Positions 33,975 through 43,155 are shown, numbered from the stretch's first letter. The stretch: DNA of 64,000 nucleotides from Opitutaceae bacterium (GCA_028280945.1 JANQKV010000004.1:1-64000); one strand, 5' to 3'. Notes: generated from the sequence alone by a model not told the origin. Made by a program: numbers and translations.

Positions 33975-35072
33975 TTACTGCTCGTCGAGCGAGACCGTAC
34001 GGCCTTCGCGGAAGGACTGATCCGCCGCCAGGACGATGCGCAGGCTGTCGACGGCGCTACGGAGGTGATCTGTCAGGTCGGCGTCGCCGCGGATGGCCTT
34101 CAGAAACAGCTCCTGTTCGCGGCGGCAGAGTTCGTCGTGATCTGGTTCGTCCGTGATCTCGATCAACTCATCCGGCTGAGCAAAGGTGCCATCAGGGTTC
34201 AGCTCCCCGTGGTGCAAATGAAGTGACTCCGTCTGTGTGTGGGCATTCACATCCGCCGATTTGCCTTCGCCCGACGACTTGGTCGCCACGATGGAAAGAC
34301 TCCCTTTGGGTCCCGCCACGTCCTTCACGAAGAATGCCGTCTCGCTCATCATCGGTCCCCAACCAGCTTCATACCAACCCACCGAGCCGTCCTCGAAGGT
34401 GACCTGCAGATGGCCGTAGTTGATAGCGCCCTCGGGCAGTTCATCCGTCAGCCGCGCGCCGATGCCATTCACTCGCACCGGTCGCGAACCGGTCATGCGA
34501 CACATCACGTCGACGTAGTGCACGCCACAGTCCACCACGGGCGAGATGGTGCTCATCAGGTTGCGGTGGGTCTGCCAGGCATCACCCGAGCTTTGCTGAT
34601 TTAGATTCATCCGCATGACCAACGGGCGGCCCAAATCACTCGCCATCGCGGTGAATCGTTTCCACGCCGGGTGCACCTGCAGGATGTAACCCACCATAAC
34701 CTTGCGATCCGCCTCGGCAGCTTTGGCCACGATAGCTTCCGCCTCCTCCACCGTGGTGGCCAACGGCTTCTCCAAGAACACGTGGGCACCCGCCTCCAGC
34801 GCCGCCATCGTGTAGGCCGCGTGGGTTTCGGGATAGGTGCTGATGCAGACCACGTCCGGTTGCGTTTCCCGCAGCGCGGTTTCGTAGTCACCAAATTCCG
34901 GATATCCGCCACCCAGGCTGGCATTTACCCGACCGCGCGAGGCCTCGCCGCGGCTCACCAGGCCCACAATCTCAAAGCTCTCGACCATGCAATGATAGGC
35001 CAGGGCATGTGAAGCACCCATGTGCCCACACCCCACCACCAGGGTGCGAAGTCGTCCGGCCGAATCACTCAT
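33975..35072 (-). CDS. Cytoplasmic Gfo/Idh/MocA oxidoreductase
   Basis: 365 residues. The NAD(P)-binding loop G-C-G-x-M-G begins at residue 14 (LVVGCGHMGASHALAY). E-K-P (101-103) in VFLEKPLATT is the catalytic-site motif of the family. The C-terminal half is the alpha/beta substrate domain, with DCGVHYVDVMCRMTG carrying the conserved His. It has no export signal, unlike its partner. It overlaps the upstream Tat-exported homologue by 4 nt (ATGA), so both are made from one message. It probably oxidises or reduces a sugar, inositol or keto-sugar after uptake. Confidence 0.92.
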   Translation of the reverse strand: MSDSAGRLRTLVVGCGHMGASHALAYHCMVESFEIVGLVSRGEASRGRVNASLGGGYPEFGDYETALRETQPDVVCISTYPETHAAYTMAALEAGAHVFLEKPLATTVEEAEAIVAKAAEADRKVMVGYILQVHPAWKRFTAMASDLGRPLVMRMNLNQQSSGDAWQTHRNLMSTISPVVDCGVHYVDVMCRMTGSRPVRVNGIGARLTDELPEGAINYGHLQVTFEDGSVGWYEAGWGPMMSETAFFVKDVAGPKGSLSIVATKSSGEGKSADVNAHTQTESLHLHHGELNPDGTFAQPDELIEITDEPDHDELCRREQELFLKAIRGDADLTDHLRSAVDSLRIVLAADQSFREGRTVSLDEQ

Positions 35073-36433
35073 AGTCCTTTCACCTTCCAGCCTTCGCGCG
35101 GTTCACTCCGCAGGTAGGTATTGGCCGTAGGCTTGTTGGTAAACTGCATCCCGGGCGCATCCCATTCCAGGGTCTGATCAGGAAAGCGCACCGCCACGCA
35201 GCCCAGGAGCACGGCCTCGGTCAGCGGTCCGGCGTAGTCAAACGGCGTGGAGGTCTCCCCCTCTCCCAAACACGCATCGACCCATTCGTGCCAATGATGG
35301 CCGGATTTAAGATCGGGGCGTGTCCAATCCCGGAATTGCGCGCGGGGGAACAGGGTCAGGGGACGGTAGTGCGGCAGCAGCAGGACACCCTCGGTGCCGA
35401 TGATGATGGAGCCCTGTTCGGGTATCCTCGGCAGGGGGCGCATGCCCGGCTCCGGGTTCTCTTCCGTGACCAAGGCCAATACCTCCGCGGGCAGCTTCTG
35501 ATCCCCATCATACCAGACGAACTCAATGTTCTCTGGAACGGTGTAAGGTGTGGGCGGAAACGTGTAGCGGATGCGGGCGTTGATGGCCCAATTCCAATCG
35601 TCGGGCGCCGGACCTTCCGAACGCACCGCAATCGGTGCGGTCAGGCCCAGCGCCGCAAACACCGGGTCAAAGATGTGGCAGCCCATGTCGCCGAAGGTGC
35701 CCGTGCCGAAGTCGAGCCGGCGGCGCCAATTGCCCGGGTGGTAATAGGTGTCGCCCACAAATTTTCGGTCGGCGGCAACACCCAGCCAACCGTCCCAATC
35801 AAAGTCATCCGGAACTGTGAACTTCCCGCTCGGCGGCGCGCCCGCGGCGCCCCACTTTTTATCGCTCCACAGGTGGGCGGCCTTGACCTTGCCAATCACG
35901 CCACTGCGCACGACTTCAACCGCCTCCAAATATACCCGCTCGGAGTGAACCTGGATGCCCATCTGGGTCACCAAACCGCGACGGCGACCGTATTCGGTGA
36001 GGCGGCGCACGTCGTGCAGCTCATGTGCAAGCGGTTTTTGGCAATATACGTGTTTGCCGCGCTGCATCGCCTCCATGGCGACTGCAGCGTGCATGTGATC
36101 CGGAGTCGAAACACTCACGGCATCGATGTTGTCCTGCTCGGTCTCCAGCATCTCACGCCAATCCTGATAAATCCGGGCCTGGGGATGCTTTTCCTGCACG
36201 TCCTGTGTGCGACTCAGGTCCACATCCGCCACGGCGATCAAGTCCACCTTTGGCGAGCTGACAATGTTATCGATGTCGAACGCCGCCATGCCACCGGCTC
36301 CCACGCTGGCATAGCGCAGTCGGCCCCGGGGCGTGGCCACCGGGGTCTGGCAACCGGCAAAGGGCAAGGTTACGCCGGCAGTCGCCAGCGTCTGCAGAAA
36401 GGAGCGACGATCGATTTCGGGGAAATAAGGCAT
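35069..36433 (-). CDS. Tat-exported Gfo/Idh/MocA oxidoreductase, probable lipoprotein
   Basis: 454 residues. The twin-arginine signal is D-R-R-S-F-L (8-13), and F-A-G-C28 reads as a lipobox, so the folded, cofactor-loaded enzyme may be exported and lipid-anchored. The nucleotide site is VGAGGMAAFDIDN. The QKPLA motif replaces EKP; the same Q variant occurs in other exported members. GDMGCHIFDPVFAALGL has the conserved His. The C-terminal GHHWHEWVDACLGEGETSTP is characteristic of secreted verrucomicrobial/planctomycete members. It overlaps the cytoplasmic homologue by 4 nt. The DUF1080 gene upstream suggests a 3-keto-sugar pathway. Confidence 0.92.
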   Translation of the reverse strand: MPYFPEIDRRSFLQTLATAGVTLPFAGCQTPVATPRGRLRYASVGAGGMAAFDIDNIVSSPKVDLIAVADVDLSRTQDVQEKHPQARIYQDWREMLETEQDNIDAVSVSTPDHMHAAVAMEAMQRGKHVYCQKPLAHELHDVRRLTEYGRRRGLVTQMGIQVHSERVYLEAVEVVRSGVIGKVKAAHLWSDKKWGAAGAPPSGKFTVPDDFDWDGWLGVAADRKFVGDTYYHPGNWRRRLDFGTGTFGDMGCHIFDPVFAALGLTAPIAVRSEGPAPDDWNWAINARIRYTFPPTPYTVPENIEFVWYDGDQKLPAEVLALVTEENPEPGMRPLPRIPEQGSIIIGTEGVLLLPHYRPLTLFPRAQFRDWTRPDLKSGHHWHEWVDACLGEGETSTPFDYAGPLTEAVLLGCVAVRFPDQTLEWDAPGMQFTNKPTANTYLRSEPREGWKVKGL

Positions 36434-36559
36434 GGGGTGTGGGAAAATAAACGGGGACGCGGGATCGAAGACGATCGTGGACCGGCAGAACGTTCATTCG
36501 AGACGTTGAGACCGGGTGATGCAAACCAAGCGGAGAACCGTCAGTACGTTGGTTTTTAA

Positions 36560-36912
36560 CCGCTACCGAGCGAAACGACACCTGAGACAATGGACGCGAA
36601 TTTACGCAAATCCGTCAGCCTGGTGATTTTTACGGATACCACTCCAATGCTGATTCTCACGCAGAGACGCGGAGGCGCGGGGCGCCACTCCGACGCTGGG
36701 TTTAACCGCAAAAAGCGCATAAATCTCAAAAGGAGTAAACCGGCTTATGTGTGTTCTGTGCCTTATGTGGCTATTCCTCAGGTTGGTTCTGACAAAAGGA
36801 AACGGAGAGAACAAAGCGGGTGCCGCGTGTCACTTCCGGATCATGTATCTTGCATCCCGCATTCGTCATTCTTCATTGGGGCTTCGTCATTCGCGGGCGT
36901 TAACCCGCATGG
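36560..36912. repeat. Intergenic repeat island
   Basis: A mosaic of dispersed modules: ACGCAGAGACGCGGAGGCGC, CCACTCCGACGCTGGGTTTA, a purine-rich AACGGAGAGAACAAAG, and CATTCGTCATTCTTCATT. A GCGGGCGTTAACCCGC hairpin lies at about 36893-36910, just after the DUF1080 stop on the minus strand. No gene supported. Confidence 0.7.
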
Positions 36913-38244
36913 TCAGGGCAGGGGCTTGATCGTGATTTGGCGGAACGCGACCGGGCTCTTGTGGCCGGCGAAACCAAAGTGTCCGGACGTCAGGTCCTTG
37001 CCCGGGTGGGGCTTGTCCTCAAAATGTTCGGTCACCTCGCTCACATCGGCGTCGAGGATAACGTTGCCGTTCAGCTCCACGCGAATCCGTGAGCCATCAA
37101 CGGTAACTTCCTGAAAGTTCCACTCACCGGTGGGTCGCAGGTAACCCCGATGGGCCGACACCATGCCGTAGGCCGAGCCGTGATACTGGCGCGCATCGAG
37201 CTCCGCATAATCCGCGTGCGTATTGTCGAGAATCTGGACCTCCGCCATGCCATCGTAGGCGGGATTGCCCCGCCCCGGGTAGCGGATGGCCAACCCGTTG
37301 TTGCCGCGGGACGGCAGCTTGAAGTCCAGCCGGGCGACGAAGTTGGCGTATTCAGCCTCGGTGTAAACCGTGCCACCTTGGTCGGCCTTGGCGGCGAGGA
37401 TGCCGTTGCCTGCGGTGTAGCCGTCGGTTGATCCCGCCCAGCCGGTGAAGTCACGGCCGTTGAAGATCGTTTCGAAACCCTCATTGGCGCGAGCCCGCAG
37501 GCGGCGGCTGGCCTCCGCGGCATCGATCTCCCGCACAAAGATGTTTCGCCAGCGGATCTCGCCCCCGTGGGTCTGAAGCTGAATGGGCCCAGCGACCGGA
37601 ATTGGGATGTTTCGCTCCTGGTCGAAGTAGTTTTCGAGGATGGCCCCATCAACCAGAAGCTGCTCGTTCAGCCAAACCCAGGTGCGCGCCCCGCACTGGA
37701 TGATGCGAAACTGGTTCCACTGCCCGAAGTCGCGGTCCGCCACGACGAGGGGATCCTTGCCGCCCACTTCCGGGCGATTGTTCCAGAGGCCACCACTGCC
37801 CTTGTCGGCCCCGCGGTCCCATTTTCCGCCCGCTTTGGTGGTATCCCAAATCTGCACCTGCGGACAGCCCTTCAGGTAGATGCCGCTGTCTGCCCCTGCC
37901 ACGGTGCGGTATTCCACCAACAGCTCGTAATCGCCAAAATCTTCGAGGGTGGTCAGGTAGAGTCCCTCTCCGCCGTTCACCAACTCGCCGTTTTCCACCG
38001 ACCAATGGGTTTGGATGTCGGCCAAACTCGCTGCGACCTTGGCCTCAAGGTCCAACTCAGACATGGCCAGATACTCGCGCGGGTCCTCGGTGGTGGCGCC
38101 CCACCATCCGGTCAGGTCGTGACCATTAAACAAGGCCCGGAACCCCGGCGGGGGCGTGACGTCGTGAGCTGAAGCTGGAGGCAAACCAAGCGTCATCAGG
38201 GCACAGCAACTGATGAGTAAAGAAACAGGGGCGGATTTCTTCAT
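36913..38244 (-). CDS. Secreted double-DUF1080 (3-keto-disaccharide hydrolase-type) protein
   Basis: 443 residues with a signal peptide (SLLISCCALMTLGLPPASA). Two concanavalin-like DUF1080 modules follow, about 33-235 and 255-443; each opens with the same phrase, FRALFNGHDLTGW and FETIFNGRDFTGW. Conserved strands include YELLVEYRTVAGADSGIYLK, VQIWDTTKAGG and FVARLDFKLPSRGNNGLAIR. Characterised DUF1080 enzymes cleave the glycosidic bond of 3-keto-disaccharides made by Gfo/Idh/MocA oxidases. The nearby pair of such oxidoreductases (34.0-36.4 kb, same strand, separated by a repeat island) fits this scheme. Confidence 0.9.
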   Translation of the reverse strand: MKKSAPVSLLISCCALMTLGLPPASAHDVTPPPGFRALFNGHDLTGWWGATTEDPREYLAMSELDLEAKVAASLADIQTHWSVENGELVNGGEGLYLTTLEDFGDYELLVEYRTVAGADSGIYLKGCPQVQIWDTTKAGGKWDRGADKGSGGLWNNRPEVGGKDPLVVADRDFGQWNQFRIIQCGARTWVWLNEQLLVDGAILENYFDQERNIPIPVAGPIQLQTHGGEIRWRNIFVREIDAAEASRRLRARANEGFETIFNGRDFTGWAGSTDGYTAGNGILAAKADQGGTVYTEAEYANFVARLDFKLPSRGNNGLAIRYPGRGNPAYDGMAEVQILDNTHADYAELDARQYHGSAYGMVSAHRGYLRPTGEWNFQEVTVDGSRIRVELNGNVILDADVSEVTEHFEDKPHPGKDLTSGHFGFAGHKSPVAFRQITIKPLP

Positions 38245-38403
38245 ACGGAAAGAGGATCTTGATGACTCAGTGGCACATGCGATCCACGTCGGCCAGAACG
38301 TTCACTCCACGAGGGTTGTACGCCTCTGGCAGGTGCACAAGCACGCTGGGTTTTTACAGGAGCTTGCCCGCCTCTGGTGGGGAAGCAGAGAGAAGGGAGG
38401 GGG
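38245..38403. repeat. Start of a long intergenic repeat island
   Basis: Includes CACGCTGGGTTTTTACAGGA and GCTTGCCCGCCTCTGGTGGG, modules shared with 39.8 and 42.8 kb. No gene is supported between the DUF1080 gene and the SDR gene at 39 kb. Confidence 0.55.
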
Positions 38404-38545
38404 CCACTCCGATGCTGTTTAAACGCAATGAGTGCGAAGGGAACGCTAAGTCTGCCAAGCCGTCAGCCTGATGGTTACACTGCACCACTCCAACGCTGGG
38501 TTTTTCACGCGAAGACGCGGAGCCGCGGAGCCGTCAGCACGCTGG
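38404..38545. repeat. 142-bp direct repeat, copy 1
   Basis: Same length as 38620-38761; I count 13 mismatches by eye, none of them gaps. It starts CCACTCCGATGCTGTTTAAA and ends GCCGTCAGCACGCTGG. The second half also occurs at 48579-48669. Confidence 0.9.
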
Positions 38546-38619
38546 ATCAATCCATTTATGAACGCTGAGTGGTTCCTGCATTCCTGATTGCCAAATTCAT
38601 TACGCTCCGGTGCGTCGGT

Positions 38620-38761
38620 CCACTCCTATGCTGTTTAAACGCAAAGGACACTAAGGGAACGCTAAGTATGCCAAGCCGTCAGCCTGCCGGTTACGCTGTA
38701 CCACTCCAACGCTGGGTTTCTCACGCGAAGACGCGGAGCCGCGGAGCCGTCAGCACGCTGG
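38620..38761. repeat. 142-bp direct repeat, copy 2
   Basis: Second copy of the unit at 38404-38545, 216 bp downstream in the same orientation. The 74-bp spacer (CATTACGCTCCGGTGCGTCG) resembles 22525-22555. Confidence 0.9.
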
Positions 38762-39006
38762 TTGTGTAGGAAGCCACTCCACTGTCGGGTCTTGGCTACA
38801 CAAGAATCGCAGGGGGATACTTTTTGCGCCCCTTTGTGCCTTTTGGTGGGGGCTCGCTCCGCTCGGTAGTGGTCCAATCGATCAAACCTTTGTGAGCCTT
38901 CGTCAACTTGTCGGTCTTTGCGTTTAAACCTGCATCCTCGTGGTCCGATCTCTTGGCCAAAAAAACAGGCTGACGGCGCGGCCGTTTCGGTCGTTATCAA
39001 TCGCAT
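38762..39006. other. Promoter-side intergenic of the SDR gene
   Basis: Continues the repeat island with inverse pieces (GGCTCGCTCCGCTCGGTAGT at about 38860) and CTTTGCGTTTAAACCTGC. There is no Shine-Dalgarno sequence before the SDR ATG (CAATCGCATATG). Nothing else seen. Confidence 0.35.
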
Positions 39007-39702
39007 ATGAATCGAACTCTGTTGGTTGTTGGGGCCAGCCGCGGCATCGGCGCGGCGGTGGCTCGCTTTTTTCACGCCCAGGGCGACCACGTCCTGTCCG
39101 TCTCCCGCACGCCCGCCGAAGTCGGTGAATGGATCGAGGCCGATCTCGCCTCCCCCACCGGCATCACCCAAATCCTCGATGCCGTGGGCGACCGCCCCAT
39201 CGATGGGTTGTTGTTCATCGCCGGGGTCTGGGAAAAGCACGCGTTCTCGGAAAAATTCCGTTTCACCGAAAGCCCACCCGAAGAAACCCGGTTTCTCATC
39301 GACGTGAACCTCGTCGCCCCGATCGAACTGACCAAGGGCCTCGTCAACAACCTGCGCCAGGCCGCCAGCCCCCGTGCGATCTACATGGGTTCGATCTCCG
39401 GCACCGAACAGGGCGTGTCCGCCGAAGTCGCCACCGCCGGGTCAAAGTTTGGCCTGCGTGGCGCGGTGATGGCGCTCCGCCACGCGCTCAAACCGGAGGG
39501 TATTGGTTTCACCGTGATCAACCCGGGTTACGTCGCCACGGAGGAAGTGATCGAGGACATGGCCTCCGGCGCCGCACCACAACAGATGCCCATTCCGATG
39601 GATGATGTGGTGAGCGCCGTGAACTGGGTGCTGGGCCTGTCGCCGCGCTCCGAAGTCGGCGAAATCACGCTGCTGCAAAACAATCTCTGCGACGGGGACT
39701 GA
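39007..39702 (+). CDS. Short-chain dehydrogenase/reductase-like protein lacking the catalytic Tyr
   Basis: 231 residues. The cofactor loop G9-A-S-R-G-I-G15 and the LLFIAGVW and DVNLVAPIELTK segments give a standard SDR fold. The catalytic Ser is S129 (YMGSISG). The YxxxK motif should follow, but the sequence reads T143-A-G-S-K147: the Lys is kept and the Tyr is Thr. The Asn-Pro-Gly step (VINPGYVATE) is normal. A non-classical reductase, a binding protein, or a different reaction is possible. It is a lone gene between two repeat islands. Confidence 0.85.
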   Translation: MNRTLLVVGASRGIGAAVARFFHAQGDHVLSVSRTPAEVGEWIEADLASPTGITQILDAVGDRPIDGLLFIAGVWEKHAFSEKFRFTESPPEETRFLIDVNLVAPIELTKGLVNNLRQAASPRAIYMGSISGTEQGVSAEVATAGSKFGLRGAVMALRHALKPEGIGFTVINPGYVATEEVIEDMASGAAPQQMPIPMDDVVSAVNWVLGLSPRSEVGEITLLQNNLCDGD

Positions 39703-39718
39703 GGAAGACGGAGCCGAG

Positions 39719-40074
39719 CCGTCAGCCTGTCGGTTTTTTACAGAAGGAAACAAAGGGAAGGAAGGGGCCGTCAGCCTGCTGGGTTTTACAGGAGCTTGCC
39801 CGACTCTGGTGGGGTAGCAGAGAGATTGGAGGGTGAGCCAAGCTATGCGAGGCTGTCAGCACGCTGGTTTTACAGAAAGGAACGGAGAAAACGAAGAGGC
39901 CGTCAGCCGGTGGATGACTCACGCGAAGACGCGGAGGAGCGGAGCCGTCAGCACACTGGGATTAAACCACAAAGCACACTGAGGGCACGAAGGTTTGGTA
40001 CAGAGGATTCAAAGCAAAGACTTCGATGGGTTAGCCTGACTCATTCGTCATTTGTCATTCTGAATTCGTAATTT
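39719..40074. repeat. ~355-bp direct repeat left of the heparinase gene (copy A)
   Basis: This unit is about 90% identical by eye to 42705-43058 in the same orientation, with a few small length differences. It contains GCTTGCCCGACTCTGGTGGG, CCGTCAGCCGGTGGATGACT and ACGCGAAGACGCGGAGGAGC and ends in CATTCGTCATT words. The two copies bracket the heparinase gene. Confidence 0.9.
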
Positions 40075-40158
40075 TGCGGGCTTAGGCCGCGACAAATTGA
40101 TTGGCATCAATTTCTCCAACGGCGCCGACCCCGAGGTCGCTGATTCCTGCCTACATGG

Positions 40159-40209
40159 TTGCCTCCTCGCCGCGCTCCTCGGGTGTCGGCCTCTGGCCTC
40201 GGCACCAAA
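40159..40209. repeat. 51-bp block shared with 22473-22523
   Basis: TTGCCTCCTCGCCGCGCTCC through CGGCACCAAA matches the block at 22473 with a single T/C difference. It lies directly before the heparinase stop (minus strand). Confidence 0.85.
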
Positions 40210-40217
40210 CTCAAGGA

Positions 40218-42620
40218 TTACCGCTGTTCCGTGTAGCCAACAAGGGACTGAGTCGAGTTGGGCTCCAGAGCATGATCTGCCGGGAGCACCAATCGTTCAA
40301 CGTGTTGGCCGGTTTGCACTTTCATCTCGATCAGTCGCGGGGGGACGTGGTGGTAGTCATCGGGGGTGATTGTCCAGCCTTCGGGCTCGCGGTCCAGCCG
40401 GCCTTCAAAGGGACCGTCGAACGCCACCGTAATGGTCTCACCACCGGATCGCGTAACGACCTGATCCGCGTTCAAAACGATAATTCGAGTGGCCTCGCCA
40501 TCGACACGCCGCACCCACCAGCCCGCGTCATCAGCGATCGCCCGGTCCCAGTCCGGCCAGTCGGCCAATTGCCAGGTCAGCTCGTCCACATGTTCGGCAT
40601 CGGAAGCAATCTCGAGGACAAAACGACGCTCCGTCTCCGACAATACCTTCACGTGAGCCGGTCGCGGCTTCCGGTCGATCGAGGGCGTGAAAACGGTCAC
40701 CTTCTTGTAAGGCAACGTCACCCGGCCAGCCCCCACCCATGCGGGAGCGGGGTAGTTTTTGGTGTGGTCGCGCGGTGTGAAGTTTCCCAAGGCGCCGACC
40801 CATCCCCGCCCACCCAATTTCCAGTCCACGAACTTGGGATACTGCCGGAAGAATGTGGTGCCGGGAAACTCCTCCTCCCCCGTCACCACCTGCGGTTCCA
40901 ACCCACCGTCCATCACCCGGATCATGTCGAGGGTGGCGCCGTTGGCGGCCAAGGCCGTGACCCGGTCGTCTCCCACCTCAACCTTTGTGCCGACGTCGAA
41001 CTGCAGGTTGCTTTCGACATCATGCTCCCCTTCCCCGTAGATCGCATCGAGCACGATCCAATAGTCGCCCTTGATGAACAACACACTGCGACGCCACATC
41101 GCCTCCAAGAGGTTGTTGCGATACTCGTAGGTGCCTTCGAGGAAATCGTAGACCCGGTTGGTGACCCAGCGGTTTTCGAGCACGTCAAATGCGTAGTGCC
41201 GGTCCCAGCCGGTGTTGGGATCAATGCCATCGATGGTGATGACGTTGTGCAAAAACCCCAGCCGCAGGTCATACCGGGGGCCGGGCTCCTCCGAGATGTA
41301 GAACGACGTGCCGGGGTCGATGATAAAGGCAGCGCCGTCGGCGGAAAGCGTGATGCTGAGTTTGTCGGCGTGCTGGTGGTTGGTGCCAAACGGTCCGGCA
41401 TCCATGGAAAGGTATTGGGCGTCCGCGTGCCATCCGTCCCGCATGGCATAGTATCCACTCAAGTAATACGGATTGGATTCGTAGGGAAACGATAACCGGC
41501 CATCATCGCGTTCGCGCACGGAGGGATCATCGGCGATGCGCCCCCAATCGGCCCGGCCAAACAACTCCGCCCCTTTGCGCAATACACGTTCGCGGATGTC
41601 GTAGATACCGTGGTCCCCGTAGCGGGGCAGACTGCGATCCGGCTTCATGATGCCGACATGGGCATTAAAAAGCGCGTCCAGTTTGGGCGTAATGCGATCC
41701 TTGGCCGGGGACGGCGGCAGGGATTCATACATCTTGCGGCACATCATCAGGGTCCCCTCCGAATACCCCACAGTGAGCTCGATCAGGAACTCGCGTGGAT
41801 AGAAGGCCATATCCAAAAAACTGTCCAGCAGCGCCGTGGCATCACTTTGCCAGAACGCCGCGGACCGGGCCTCGGGATAGTGCAGCGAGGCGTAGAGGAT
41901 CGAGCTGGCATTGCCCAGCGTCCCATTGTGTAAACCCAGGATTTTCCGCGGCACCACCCAATCCACTTCGTTCCAAAGGTAGTGCACGATCCGCAGGTAG
42001 TCCTCGTCCGACAACGACGGCGAGGCGCGCAGGTGCGCGAGGGAATCGATCCACCGCCGCACCCGCACCTGGAGAATTACCCAGTTCCATGGATTGTAAA
42101 TGGCCGGGACCTGCACGTGGAAATTCTCCGCCTTCGACAGCGGCACATTCTCCACAAAATCCACCATATCCCTGACCATCGCCGCGGCATAACGCTCGTC
42201 GCCGGTCGTTTGATAGGCCCGCATCAGGTAATCGAGATGCGGAAACCGGGACAGCGTGTAGAACGTCTTCGGCGCATCGAACCACGGTTTTTTACCCGGC
42301 AAATGATATACGCCGGACCGCTCGGTGATCACGTGATCAATCGCCAGGTCTGCCCGGGCGATATCCTCGGCCGAGGCCACTGCGTCGAGCGAAACCTGCC
42401 ACAGCGGGATCAAGGGTTCACGCCCGCGGAAATACGTCGCTGCCGTCGCGATGATCTCTTCCCGGGAAGCGTCCGGACCCAACCTGTCGATCTGCCGGGC
42501 GACATCGCTCGTGGGGTCCAGCTGCTCAACGAATCGTGCCAGCCAATCGGGAGCGGCAGTGATCGAGAGGGGAGCCAGGGAACCAACCGCAAGGAGGAAA
42601 ACAACAGATCGAACACGCAT
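40218..42620 (-). CDS. Secreted heparinase II/III-family polysaccharide lyase
   Basis: 800 residues, signal peptide (VRSVVFLLAVGSLAPLSITA). The N-terminal half is an alpha/alpha toroid (FPHLDYLMRAYQTTGDERYA; YNPWNWVILQVRVRRWIDSL; GLHNGTLGNASSILYASLHY). The C-terminal beta-sandwich carries the family signature GPFGTNHQHADKLSITLSAD then IIDPGTSFY, with His and nearby Tyr residues as likely catalytic groups. Relatives cleave uronate-containing chains (heparan, alginate, ulvan) by beta-elimination; the substrate is unresolved. It is isolated from the sulfatase locus and flanked by two long direct repeats, so it may be mobile or easily lost. Confidence 0.92.
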   Translation of the reverse strand: MRVRSVVFLLAVGSLAPLSITAAPDWLARFVEQLDPTSDVARQIDRLGPDASREEIIATAATYFRGREPLIPLWQVSLDAVASAEDIARADLAIDHVITERSGVYHLPGKKPWFDAPKTFYTLSRFPHLDYLMRAYQTTGDERYAAAMVRDMVDFVENVPLSKAENFHVQVPAIYNPWNWVILQVRVRRWIDSLAHLRASPSLSDEDYLRIVHYLWNEVDWVVPRKILGLHNGTLGNASSILYASLHYPEARSAAFWQSDATALLDSFLDMAFYPREFLIELTVGYSEGTLMMCRKMYESLPPSPAKDRITPKLDALFNAHVGIMKPDRSLPRYGDHGIYDIRERVLRKGAELFGRADWGRIADDPSVRERDDGRLSFPYESNPYYLSGYYAMRDGWHADAQYLSMDAGPFGTNHQHADKLSITLSADGAAFIIDPGTSFYISEEPGPRYDLRLGFLHNVITIDGIDPNTGWDRHYAFDVLENRWVTNRVYDFLEGTYEYRNNLLEAMWRRSVLFIKGDYWIVLDAIYGEGEHDVESNLQFDVGTKVEVGDDRVTALAANGATLDMIRVMDGGLEPQVVTGEEEFPGTTFFRQYPKFVDWKLGGRGWVGALGNFTPRDHTKNYPAPAWVGAGRVTLPYKKVTVFTPSIDRKPRPAHVKVLSETERRFVLEIASDAEHVDELTWQLADWPDWDRAIADDAGWWVRRVDGEATRIIVLNADQVVTRSGGETITVAFDGPFEGRLDREPEGWTITPDDYHHVPPRLIEMKVQTGQHVERLVLPADHALEPNSTQSLVGYTEQR

Positions 42621-42704
42621 GGGGCAGAGGGATGGAAGCTGGCCTAGTCTGCCTCGTCGCGCTCCCGACTGACGAGGATCGAGCTCATGAAAATTAGTGA
42701 AAAT

Positions 42705-43058
42705 CCGTCAGCTTGCTGGGTGTGTACAGAAGGGAACAAAGGGAAGGAAAGGGCCGTCAGCACGTTGGTTTTTTACAGGAGCTTGCCCGACTCTGGTGGG
42801 GTAGCAGAGGGATCGGAGGGTGAGCCAAGCCATGTGAGGCCGTCAGCACGCTGGTTTTACAGAAGGGAACGGAGAAAACGAAGGGGCCGTCAGCCGGTGG
42901 ATGACTCACGCGAAGACGCGGAGGAGCGGAGCCGTCAGCACGCTGGGGTTAAAACACGAAGAACACTGAGATCACGAAGGAGGCACCGAGGATTCAAAGT
43001 AGAGAACTCGATCGTTAGCCTGACTCATTCGTCATTCGTAATTCTGAATTCGTAATTC
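42705..43058. repeat. ~355-bp direct repeat right of the heparinase gene (copy B)
   Basis: Second copy of the unit at 39719-40074, about 2.99 kb away. The best-kept core is the 70-nt stretch from GGTTTTACAGAAGGGAACGG through the GACGCGGAGGAGCGGAGCCG segment. Confidence 0.9.
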
Positions 43059-43104
43059 CGTAGGGTCAGGGTGTAGGGAGCCATTTGGACGATGGCGCAT
43101 GAAA

Positions 43105-43155
43105 TTGAGCATTCCGGCCATGGAGCTCTTTCGCCTCATCAGATATTCTGGAGGT
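43105..43155 (+). promoter_or_regulatory. Promoter/operator of the SnoaL gene (shared architecture)
   Basis: TGAGCAT, four bases, GCCATGG, then after 20 nt ATATTCTGGAG. The same arrangement with the same spacing stands before the NmrA gene (44679-44731): CCATGG to the -10-like TATnCT start is 26 nt in both. TATTCT at 43144-43149 would place transcription start within a few bases of the ATG at 43156, so the message may be nearly leaderless. Confidence 0.55.

Noticed and set aside
35288..36559. 423-codon frame opposite the exported oxidoreductase
   Set aside because: Antisense shadow of a gene with Tat signal and family motifs.
38404..38761. Possible CRISPR array
   Set aside because: The repeat units are 142 bp with a single spacer, and no cas genes are present.
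38259..38769. Short frames with similar peptides (LQRWVSHAKTRSRGAVSTL type) in intergenic DNA
   Set aside because: The peptides are similar only because the DNA repeats are; they recur at 48.6 kb with different starts and stops.
40101..41495. 464-codon frame opposite the heparinase gene
   Set aside because: Antisense shadow that starts in a repeat island and shows no domain.
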